From QHBQ01 sp038230695 (GTDB lineage: Bacteria; Chloroflexota; Chloroflexia; QHBQ01), in the NCBI GenBank assembly GCA_038230695.1, contig JBBRMT010000282.1:1-5402 (forward strand): a stretch of DNA of 5,402 nt, read 5' to 3'. Shown here piece after piece: positions 1 to 4,894 of this stretch (position 1 is the first letter of the stretch; the number at the start of each line of letters is the position of its first letter). Made by a program: the position numbers and the translations under genes. Below the pieces are notes generated by a model that was not told the origin of the DNA, made no database searches, and saw only the letters and a list, made by a program, of their open reading frames with translations.

Positions 1-13
1 CGTTAAGTGTCAT
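1..13 (-). CDS. kdpA: Start of potassium-transporting ATPase subunit A (partial, runs off left edge)
   Basis: Only the first four codons (Met-Thr-Leu-Asn) and one further base are inside the window, so the call rests mainly on context. The ATG at 13-11 has an upstream purine-rich ribosome site (GAGAGG) at about the right spacing. It lies 51 bases after the kdpF stop, on the same strand. In kdpFABC operons kdpA follows kdpF directly, and KdpA proteins often begin with a short Met-Thr-type lead into the first membrane helix. KdpA is the K+-selective channel-like subunit of the KdpFABC pump in the cytoplasmic membrane. Another small ORF starting here cannot be excluded from so little sequence. 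Confidence 0.6.
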
Positions 14-33
14 ATGTTGCCTCTCGATTGAAC

Positions 34-49
34 GCGCCTTATAGGGCGC
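34..49 (-). other. Small hairpin between kdpF and kdpA
   Basis: GCGCC at 34-38 and GGCGC at 45-49 form a perfect 5-bp GC stem with a 6-base loop. It lies in the 51-base gap between the kdpF stop and the kdpA start. No U-run follows on the minus strand, so it is unlikely to terminate transcription. A role in mRNA stability or in setting the ratio of subunits is possible but is inference. Confidence 0.3.
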
Positions 50-64
50 AACAAATTGCCCTGG

Positions 65-154
65 CTAGAACTTTTCAGCCCTAACCAGCGCATATATCAA
101 GTAAATCATGATGAGCAAGCTGATTATACCCATCACCAGGTATTCGATATTCAC
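65..154 (-). CDS. kdpF: KdpF, small membrane subunit of the K+-transporting ATPase
   Basis: This 29-residue ORF has the same length as E. coli KdpF. It is one hydrophobic helix (roughly residues 5-24) ending in IYLIYALVRAEKF; the Tyr-Ala-Leu...Ala-Glu-x-Phe ending is typical of the family. KdpF is a single-pass peptide that stabilises the KdpFABC P-type K+ pump in the cytoplasmic membrane. I chose the GTG at 154-152 because AAGGAGA (167-161 on the minus strand) sits 6 bases upstream. The frame stays open further upstream, to about 286, but that extension is an Arg/His-rich shadow of the neighbouring small ORF. The upstream stop codon lies inside this ribosome site, which suggests translational coupling. 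kdpA follows. Confidence 0.88.
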   Translation of the reverse strand: MNIEYLVMGIISLLIMIYLIYALVRAEKF

Positions 155-165
155 AGTGTATCTCC

Positions 166-255
166 TTACAACTTGTCGCAAGCGTAGATGTAGCCCACGC
201 AGATGGCGAAGAAGACGATGACGATGGCAACGTACACGATGTCTCCGATGTCCAT
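166..255 (-). CDS. 29-aa single-pass membrane peptide of the kdp operon
   Basis: Starting at ATG 255-253, this ORF encodes 29 residues beginning MDIGDIVYVAIVIVFF and ending GYIYACDKL. AAGGAGA (270-264) lies 8 bases upstream. Almost the whole peptide is one hydrophobic helix (about residues 6-24), followed by a short polar Ala-Cys-Asp-Lys-Leu tail. Its TAA (168-166) lies at the edge of the kdpF ribosome site, and its own ribosome site overlaps the stop of the 70-aa ORF upstream. From memory, comparable tiny peptides ending in a Tyr-x-x-Ala/Gly-Cys-Asp/Glu-x-Leu pattern occur just before kdpF in other bacteria, usually unannotated; I cannot check this here. No function is assigned. An accessory peptide of the Kdp pump or of KdpD is the natural guess. 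It is shorter than most gene callers accept. Confidence 0.75.
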   Translation of the reverse strand: MDIGDIVYVAIVIVFFAICVGYIYACDKL

Positions 256-260
256 AACGT

Positions 261-473
261 TTATCTCCTTTCAGCAGTAACCGCAACTGGCTCTACCTGA
301 GTGGCAGCAAGAACCTCGATGACCTCGCGGGCAGCAGTTGGGTTGAGTGGCGCAGCTTCGTCAATGTTGGGAACGTCATAGTGGAAATCGCTGGCGTATT
401 GCTTGCCGCTGCTGAAAACGAAACTGTAAAGCAGCCAGGACATGAAGGCAGCAATCATGAGCAAAGCGGTCAT
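261..473 (-). CDS. Small membrane-anchored protein, first gene of the kdpF-side operon
   Basis: This 70-residue protein is not recognised as a family member. Residues 2-20 (TALLMIAAFMSWLLYSFVF) form one hydrophobic helix. They are followed by a polar, Ala/Pro/Glu-rich tail of about 48 residues that ends in Glu-Arg-Arg. I chose ATG 473-471 because GGGGGAG at 486-480 is 6 bases upstream. An in-frame ATG at 488-486 would add Met-Gly-Glu-Arg-Lys but would place that purine run inside the coding region and has no ribosome site of its own. The TAA (263-261) lies 5 bases before the next start and overlaps its ribosome region. The position between kdpE and kdpF suggests a Kdp-linked role; this is inference. 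Confidence 0.7.
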   Translation of the reverse strand: MTALLMIAAFMSWLLYSFVFSSGKQYASDFHYDVPNIDEAAPLNPTAAREVIEVLAATQVEPVAVTAERR

Positions 474-491
474 TTTTCTCTCCCCCATCGC

Positions 492-519
492 TAATTATGT
501 GCAAACGTTCACAAACCAA
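492..519 (-). promoter_or_regulatory. Candidate promoter with CRP/FNR-like dyad before the small kdp ORFs
   Basis: On the minus strand TTGGTT (519-514), a 16-base spacer and TAATTA (497-492) form a weak sigma-70-like promoter placed between the kdpE terminator and the 70-aa ORF. The spacer is exactly 513-498 and reads TGTGAACGTTTGCACA. This matches TGTGA-N6-TCACA (the CRP/FNR-family consensus) in 9 of 10 conserved positions. A regulator bound there would sit between -35 and -10. The boxes are poor matches to consensus, and no KdpE site could be identified. Confidence 0.35.
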
Positions 520-538
520 TTGCAATTCCAAGCATAGC

Positions 539-561
539 AAAAGCCAGCTAAAAGCTGGCTT
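539..561 (-). terminator. Probable intrinsic terminator after kdpE
   Basis: AAGCCAGCT (541-549) and AGCTGGCTT (553-561) form a perfect 9-bp stem with a 3-base loop. It starts about 40 bases past the kdpE stop. On the minus strand the stem runs into four consecutive U residues (542-539). The U-run is short, so termination may be partial and allow read-through from kdpDE into the small ORFs and kdpFA. Confidence 0.55.
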
Positions 562-602
562 AAAATGGCAGTGTTGGTCTTAAAAGATCCTAAAATCGGC
601 GA

Positions 603-1304
603 TTACTCCTCGGCAAACCGATACCCAATCCCAGGCTCGGTGAGGATGTATTGCGGCTTGCCCGGATCTGGCTCGATCTTGCGGCGCAAGTGGTTGATTA
701 GGACGTGCAGGTACTGAGGAGAGCCGGTATACTCCGCGCCCCATACGGCGGTGAGCAGGGTGCGGTGGGTGACTACCCGCCCGGCGTTCTTCGCCAGGTA
801 GGTGAGCATATCGTACTCTTTGGGAGTGAGGTAGATGATCTGCCCATTGCGGCTGATGCTGCGGCGGGCCAGGTTAATCACAAGGTCGCCGTGCTGTATC
901 ACTGTGGTGGCGGTGGGCGCAGGGGCAAGCGCCTGACGACGCAGCCAGACGCGCACGCGGGCGAGTAGCTCCTGGGTGCTGAACGGCTTGGTCAGGTAGT
1001 CATCGGCACCAGCATCGAGGGCAGCGACCTTGTCGCGCTCCTCGCCCAGAGCGGAGAGGATGATAATCGGCACGCTGCTCGGCCACGAACGCACCTGGCG
1101 GGTGATCTCCACGCCGCTCATGTCGGGCAGCATCAGGTCAAGGATAACCAGATCGGGTTGCTCTACTGCAAGCTGATCGAGCGCCTCTTCACCGTTTGTG
1201 GCAGTTAGCACTTTGTAACCGCTGTTGGTCAGCACCACCCGCAGCATCCGCAGCATCTGGGCTTCGTCGTCCACCACCAGAATAAGGATGGGATGGCTGC
1301 TCAT
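603..1304 (-). CDS. kdpE: KdpE-like DNA-binding response regulator (OmpR/PhoB family)
   Basis: The 233-residue length is normal for KdpE. The receiver domain spans about residues 6-120: acidic pair Asp12/Asp13, phospho-acceptor Asp56 in LVILDLMLPD, Ser84, and Lys106 in the TKPF motif. A Thr/Ala/Pro linker leads to a winged-helix DNA-binding domain (about 137-230) with the family pattern LTPKEYDML, RTLLTAVWG, VLINHLRRKIE and GIGYRF. The protein should bind DNA upstream of kdp structural genes after phosphotransfer from KdpD in the cytoplasm. Its ATG overlaps the kdpD TGA (ATGA, 4 bases), and its ribosome site GAGGAGGG lies inside the kdpD end, so the two are co-translated. The symbol rests on sequence style plus the adjoining kdpD-like kinase and kdpF. 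Confidence 0.92.
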   Translation of the reverse strand: MSSHPILILVVDDEAQMLRMLRVVLTNSGYKVLTATNGEEALDQLAVEQPDLVILDLMLPDMSGVEITRQVRSWPSSVPIIILSALGEERDKVAALDAGADDYLTKPFSTQELLARVRVWLRRQALAPAPTATTVIQHGDLVINLARRSISRNGQIIYLTPKEYDMLTYLAKNAGRVVTHRTLLTAVWGAEYTGSPQYLHVLINHLRRKIEPDPGKPQYILTEPGIGYRFAEE

Positions 1305-2812
1305 TCGCCCTCCTCGGTAAATGCGGCTTCCGGCATATCGGCAGGGTGGAGCGGCAGGCTGAAGCTAATGCGTAGCCCACCTTGCCGATTGACTGCCCAG
1401 ATGCGCCCGCCATGCGCCTCGACGAAGCCTCGCGCCAGGGTCAGACCGATGCCCACCCCACCTACACCAGCCGCCTTGCGGTTGGTGGCCGCGCCACGAT
1501 AGAAACGGTCGAAAATGCGGCTGAGGTCTTCCTGGGGCAGCCCCGCGCCCTCATCCTCGACGCTGATCAATAGGTCTTCCCCTTCTACATGCGCCGCTAC
1601 CGTTATGGTGGTATCCGCCGGGGTGTAGCGAGCGGCATTATCCAAAAGGTTGCCCAGCACCTGCTCGATTAGCACATAATCCATTGGCACGAGCGGTAGG
1701 TCGGCGGGCAGATCCGTCGCCAGTTTGTGATTAGCCAGACGAGGAGCGAGAGTATCAGCAACCGAATTGATCAGCTCCACCGGCGAATAGAGGCCGCGTT
1801 CGAGGTGCAGCGCCCCCGCTTCGACACGGCTAAGGTCCAGCAGATTGTTGACCAGGCGACTGAGCCGCTCTGCGCCCTGGTTGATGGTATCCAGCAGCTC
1901 CCGACGGTTTTCAGGGTCAAGCTCCGGCTCGTCGGATAGCAGGCTGGAGGCCGAACCCATAATGCTGGCAAGCGGGGTACGCAGCTCGTGGGAGACGGTG
2001 GCGAGTAGCGATGACTTGACCACGTCGGCCTCGCGCAACACCAGCGCCTCGCTGGCCTCCCGCGCCAGCCGCTGCCGCTCCTGGCTGCCTGCCAGCAGGG
2101 TGCCGATGGTGGAGAGCAGGCGACCATCGGTGGCGCTGAAAGGCGGCGCATCAGCCTCGCGGCGAACGATGAGCAGGCCGAGATTGCGCCCGGCGGTACG
2201 CAACGGCACGTAGGCGACATTGCCTGCCACTGTAAGCGCGGTTAGCTGCTGATGCGCGTCGGCATCCTGCTGCTCCACCGTCTGCGGGGGCGGGTCGCCA
2301 AAATTGGCCTTGCACTGCAGCCCTTCATCTTCTCTGGCAAGATAGAGCGAGGCTGAACGGGCTGCGACCGTAGTAGTCACCTGGCGCACCACCTCATCAG
2401 CGGGGCCGTCGCCACTCTCTAGCAACATGGCACTGAGTGTATTGAGCGCGGTGGTCTGCTGCAAGCGGCTCTCGGCATCACGGGCGCGGCCTTCCGATTG
2501 CGTTGCCAACCCACTGGCGACGATTGCAGCGGCGAAGAAGACCGCAAAGGCCACAATATCCTCAAAGCGCCCAATCGTGAAGTAATAGTAAGGTTTGAGG
2601 AAGAAAAAGTCGTAGCACAGCCCAGCGACCAGCGCGGTTGCCAGCGCCGGGCCGAGGTCGGTGCGGGTTGCTGCCAGGAAGACTACCACCAGCAGCAGGA
2701 GCGGGGCGCTGGGGGCAAGATCAGGGCCAACCGTTTCGCGGAACAACGTCAGGCCGCCGCTAACCAGCAGGACAGCGAAAACCGAAAAGAGATATTTCAA
2801 CAAGGTGGCCAT
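1301..2812 (-). CDS. kdpD: Short KdpD-type sensor histidine kinase lacking the N-terminal KdpD/Usp half
   Basis: This protein has 503 residues, against about 890 for E. coli KdpD. It begins at the membrane domain (DUF4118-like, about residues 5-105), which has several hydrophobic helices and the marked motif YDFFFLKPYYYFTI. A GAF-like domain follows (about 120-245). The HisKA domain carries the phospho-accepting His275 in SHELRTPLASIMG. The ATPase domain has an N box (NLLDNAARYTP, Asn392), a G1 box (DEGAGLP), an F box (IFDRFYR) and a G2 box (GVGIGLTLA). All catalytic motifs look intact, so it should autophosphorylate and pass phosphate to KdpE. The cytoplasmic N-terminal KdpD and Usp-like domains are absent. 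ATG 2812-2810 was chosen because a promoter -10 lies just 6 bases upstream, leaving no room for a longer protein. It is the first gene of the locus and overlaps kdpE by 4 bases. Confidence 0.9.
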   Translation of the reverse strand: MATLLKYLFSVFAVLLVSGGLTLFRETVGPDLAPSAPLLLLVVVFLAATRTDLGPALATALVAGLCYDFFFLKPYYYFTIGRFEDIVAFAVFFAAAIVASGLATQSEGRARDAESRLQQTTALNTLSAMLLESGDGPADEVVRQVTTTVAARSASLYLAREDEGLQCKANFGDPPPQTVEQQDADAHQQLTALTVAGNVAYVPLRTAGRNLGLLIVRREADAPPFSATDGRLLSTIGTLLAGSQERQRLAREASEALVLREADVVKSSLLATVSHELRTPLASIMGSASSLLSDEPELDPENRRELLDTINQGAERLSRLVNNLLDLSRVEAGALHLERGLYSPVELINSVADTLAPRLANHKLATDLPADLPLVPMDYVLIEQVLGNLLDNAARYTPADTTITVAAHVEGEDLLISVEDEGAGLPQEDLSRIFDRFYRGAATNRKAAGVGGVGIGLTLARGFVEAHGGRIWAVNRQGGLRISFSLPLHPADMPEAAFTEEGE

Positions 2813-2818
2813 GCGTGC

Positions 2819-2827
2819 ATTATACCA
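2819..2827 (-). promoter_or_regulatory. Extended -10 promoter of kdpD, probably giving a leaderless mRNA
   Basis: The minus strand reads TGGTATAAT here: a perfect TATAAT (2824-2819) with the TGn extension (2827-2825). There is no good -35 box 16-18 bases upstream, which extended -10 promoters often tolerate. Six bases separate the box from the kdpD ATG, so the usual start point (about 7 bases past the box) falls on the A of the ATG. No Shine-Dalgarno is visible in front of that ATG, which agrees with leaderless translation. Confidence 0.7.
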
Positions 2828-2884
2828 CCGTTTGTCCGCAGTTCAGTAAAGGGCGATGGCATCGAGCGCGGTGGTAATCAGCAG

Positions 2885-2992
2885 ATGACCGCGACCAATA
2901 CGCCGATAGCAACCGCAACCATGACTGCCACCGTCACACCAGTCGCCACCAGCACCATGAGTGCCACCAACACGCCAATACCCTCGGTCACG
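2885..2992 (+). repeat. Three 36-bp tandem coding repeats (Thr-rich linker)
   Basis: Three consecutive 12-codon units read MTATNTPIATAT, MTATVTPVATST and MSATNTPIPSVT. They form the Thr/Ala/Pro-rich stalk before the SLH repeats. Linkers of this composition are common in exported proteins and may be glycosylated; that is general knowledge, not seen here. Confidence 0.7.
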
Positions 2993-3380
2993 CCGACCGA
3001 TTGCCCCAACCTGTTCGTGGATATCACTGGCAACACCTTCTACACCGCGATCCACTACCTGAACTGTCGCGGCGTAGTCAACGGCATTGATGCCACCCAC
3101 TATGCTCCCGCTGGCACCAGTACCCGTGGGCAGTTCGCCAAAGTTGTGGTGTTGGGCTTCGGCACACCGCTATACACCCCGACCACGCAGGACTTCGTGG
3201 ATGTGCCGCCCAGCTACTTCGCTTATACCTTCATCGAGAGCGGCTTCCACTCTGGCATCCTCAGCGGCTTCGACCCCGGCACATTGCGCCGCGCATGGCC
3301 TCGGCACTCCCTGCTACCTGCCCAATCAACCGATCACCCGTGGGCAACTCACCAAGCTGGTGGTCAATGCCGGTGGCTAC

Positions 3381-3407
3381 ACCCTGATAACCCTGATAAC
3401 CCCGATA
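3381..3407 (+). repeat. Triple 9-bp tandem repeat
   Basis: ACCCTGATA occurs twice in a row, followed by a third copy with one change (ACCCCGATA). In the SLH frame it reads Thr-Leu-Ile, Thr-Leu-Ile, Thr-Pro-Ile in the loop between the second and third SLH repeats. An in-frame slippage expansion is the simplest explanation. Confidence 0.8.
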
Positions 3408-3646
3408 GGCGGGCAGCAGGACTTCGTTGACGTACCTCCTAGCAACGTCTTCTACGTTTCAATCGAGACTGCCTACCACAACGAGCTGGTCAACGGCTAC
3501 CCCGGTCATCTCTACCTGCCCAACGCGAATATCCGCCGCGACGAGATGGCCCAGATCGTCTACACCGGCATCATCAACCGACCTCACTAAGGACTAGGTA
3601 ACTGCCTTCATCTACCCAACCTGTACTCGGGGTACAAATCCAGTAA

Positions 3647-3678
3647 AGGCGCACCAGTACGGTGCGCCTCCTTCTTTT
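3647..3678 (+). terminator. Intrinsic terminator after the SLH remnant
   Basis: AGGCGCACC (3647-3655) pairs perfectly with GGTGCGCCT (3661-3669) across a 5-base loop and is followed by CCTTCTTTT. It lies about 57 bases after the SLH stop and is oriented to end plus-strand transcription. A weaker 5-bp stem (TGTAC/GTACA, 3622-3636) precedes it. Confidence 0.85.
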
Positions 3679-3679
3679 A

Positions 3680-4074
3680 GGTGCTAGCGTAGAGATTGGT
3701 GGGTGGCACAAGCGGGGGTGTCCGTCGCTGACCCGGGCAGGCAGAGCGCTTATACTAAACCAGCCGCAAATGTGGGCCTGATCGATCGGACGCTCTTTGC
3801 TCACTCGCTTACCTCTCCTCTGCCTACTCTATGTTGACACACTTATGCCAGCAGACATATGCTCTCTCATCGCTGGCTGCCTGACCCAACGGCTCCATCT
3901 CAGATATGGCAGAGTTGTTGTTGTGGGTCGAAACTCTTGCCCAGAACGCATCGTATTCGCTCGGACGACAACAACTTTACCCTGCAGCACTGCCGAAGCC
4001 CCTCCTTTAGGCAGCGAAAGCCGCTCCGCATCTCTCGCCGAAGCCCTCGACCATGAGAAGCCCACCGCCATCCC
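3680..4074. other. About 395 bases without a recognisable gene
   Basis: No frame here gives a protein I recognise. Two plus-strand promoter-like elements are present. One is CTGACC, 17 bases, TATACT (3728-3756). The other is a perfect TTGACA, 18 bases, TATGCT (3834-3863). They could serve a plus-strand open frame from TTG 3797 (or ATG 3845) to 4087, which has no good ribosome site or known motif. A minus-strand open stretch from about 3961 to 3824 (about 45 codons, containing EYDAFWARV and CWHKCVNIE) has no start codon and is preceded by a stop; it may be a gene scrap. A quasi-inverted repeat pairs AGTTGTTGTTGT (3913-3924) with ACGACAACAACT (3965-3976), 11 of 12 bases. Confidence 0.5.
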
Positions 4075-4783
4075 CCGCAGATTGTAAAAGGCGGTAGCTG
4101 GGTTGTACTGCTGGCCTTTGTACTGATAGGGGTTGGCGTTCGTGCCGCTTGTGTGCGTGGTCGTGCCATAGGCATCGTAGCTTTACTGGTCGCTGATACT
4201 GCCGGTAATGTTCGTCAAGGCGAGGATGTTGTCGTTGCCGTCGGGTAGGTAATCGCTCAGTGTTCCGGCGTAGTCCTCGGAGAGCAGGTTGACCTCGCCC
4301 AGCAGATAGTTGATCTGGCTTGCGCCGTTCACGCTGCATTGCGTTGATGATCGGGCCGACCCGCTGCCAGCGGGCCTTCATATAGCTACTGCGGCACTGC
4401 CGACACCATATGTCTCCTTTGTTGAACCCAGCGACCGGCACCCACCGCTCCCCAACGTACTTCTGATGGCCGGGGTTTAGGCACGACCAGGTGCCTGCTG
4501 GTGCGTCACGACACTCCTCCAGCCACGCTCGGTATTCCCTTGCGCTCATCCGCCCGCCCTTGCGCTGGCTGCACTTTGGACACGCGCCGCACAGGTTATT
4601 CGGGTGGTGGGTGCCACCTCGACAGAGGGGTTTCTTGTGATCAATGTGATAGCCGGTGATAAGCAGATCAGACTCGCAGTAGGCGCAGCGCCAGCCCTGT
4701 CGCGCTAGGATCTTTCTCTTTAGTTCCTCCGGTATCTCACGCCGGGATCGCGGCTGGCTGCTCGTGATATCCGCCCCGCTCAT
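4007..4783 (-). CDS. HNH endonuclease, 3' part probably chimeric
   Basis: The ORF has 258 codons. Residues 15-80 form an HNH nuclease core: CAYC (Cys33/Cys36), HIDH (His46-Asp48-His49), Asn62/Asn63, then CPKC (Cys68/Cys71) and Lys75. The four Cys should hold a structural zinc, and His49 with Asn62/63 form the metal-dependent cutting site. Residues 99-140 carry a second zinc-ribbon-like segment: Cys101, His106, then CRQC (127-130) and RSSYMKARWQR, a tail seen in phage-type HNH proteins. The start is well supported: AGGAGGAGGA at 4800-4791, 7 bases before the ATG. From about residue 150 the ORF passes out of frame through an Rhs remnant and becomes Arg/Gln-rich and low quality. The native C-terminus was therefore probably lost, and the last 100 residues are likely junk. 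The target is unknown. Confidence 0.7.
   Translation of the reverse strand: MSGADITSSQPRSRREIPEELKRKILARQGWRCAYCESDLLITGYHIDHKKPLCRGGTHHPNNLCGACPKCSQRKGGRMSAREYRAWLEECRDAPAGTWSCLNPGHQKYVGERWVPVAGFNKGDIWCRQCRSSYMKARWQRVGPIINAMQRERRKPDQLSAGRGQPALRGLRRNTERLPTRRQRQHPRLDEHYRQYQRPVKLRCLWHDHAHKRHERQPLSVQRPAVQPSYRLLQSAGDGGGLLMVEGFGERCGAAFAA
4075..4332 (-). pseudogene. Rhs core-domain remnant with a nonsense codon
   Basis: In the frame whose codons begin at 4332, 4329 and so on, the minus strand reads YLLGEVNLLSEDYAGTLSDY, PDGNDNILALTNITGSISDQ, then a stop, then SYDAYGTTTHTSGTNANPYQ, KGQQYNPATAFYNLR. This follows the Rhs repeat-associated core pattern (a segment like 'LGS..ALTD..G.....YSYDAYG......NP..Y.GQ.YD..TG.YYLRARYYDP'). 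The TAA at 4185-4183 stands where the family has Tyr, one base from TAC or TAT. Homology stops abruptly at the 'YNLR' position near 4075, before the expected ARYYDP, so the toxin-bearing C-terminus is gone. No start codon or upstream Rhs repeats are visible. The frame differs from that of the HNH ORF that overlaps it. Rhs proteins are large surface or secreted polymorphic-toxin scaffolds; this fragment is non-functional. Confidence 0.75.
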
Positions 4784-4825
4784 CTTCCGCTCCTCCTCCT
4801 ATCCAGTCCGCTCACGCTGCGCGGC

Positions 4826-4858
4826 AAAAACAAAACAAGCCGCCCCATCGGGACGGCT
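4826..4858 (-). terminator. Intrinsic terminator between the tRNA-like end and the HNH gene
   Basis: On the minus strand AGCCGTCCC, loop GAT and GGGGCGGCT form a 9-bp stem with one G-U pair, followed by TGTTTTGTTTTT (4837-4826). The G-U pair would be an A-C mismatch on the plus strand, so the structure is built for minus-strand transcripts. It lies 36 bases past the tRNA-like CCA end and would end that transcript before the HNH gene. Confidence 0.85.
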
Positions 4859-4894
4859 GCTGCTATGGGTACTCCTTATAGTTCACATAGAATG

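Larger units (their letters stand above)
2885..3590 (+). pseudogene. 3' remnant of an SLH-domain surface protein, frameshifted
   Basis: The readable protein starts with three Thr-rich 12-residue repeats (MTATNTPIATAT and variants). This looks like a linker. Three S-layer-homology repeats follow: LFVDITGNTFYTAIHYLNC...STRGQFAKVVV (about 3011-3160), QDFVDVPPSYFAYTFIES...ITRGQLTKLVV (about 3188-3372) and QDFVDVPPSNVFYVSIE...IRRDEMAQIVY (about 3417-3580). Such repeats anchor exported proteins to the cell envelope. The frame changes between the end of GFDPGT and GLGTPCYLPN, somewhere in 3281-3300; it fits one extra base or two missing bases. No signal peptide, ribosome site or plausible start is visible, so the 5' part appears lost. 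Start 2885 is only the first in-frame ATG of the recognisable part. Truncation plus frameshift argue for a dead gene, although the frameshift alone could be a sequencing error. Confidence 0.75.

Noticed and set aside
705..968. Open frame on the plus strand opposite kdpE
   Set aside because: It is antisense to a well-supported response regulator, with no ribosome site or recognisable motif.
1293..2220. Several open frames on both strands within kdpD
   Set aside because: They are shadows of the high-GC kinase gene; composition is Ser/Arg/Ala-rich with no domain.
2498..2884. Upstream extension of the SLH frame
   Set aside because: This part is antisense to kdpD and crosses its promoter; it has no signal peptide or similarity to surface proteins.
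3574..3804. Minus-strand 76-codon open frame
   Set aside because: It crosses the plus-strand terminator, has no ribosome site and shows no known motif.
3797..4087. Plus-strand 96-codon open frame with a hydrophobic start
   Set aside because: TTG start without a ribosome site, antisense to the Rhs remnant at its end, not recognisable. It is kept only as a note.
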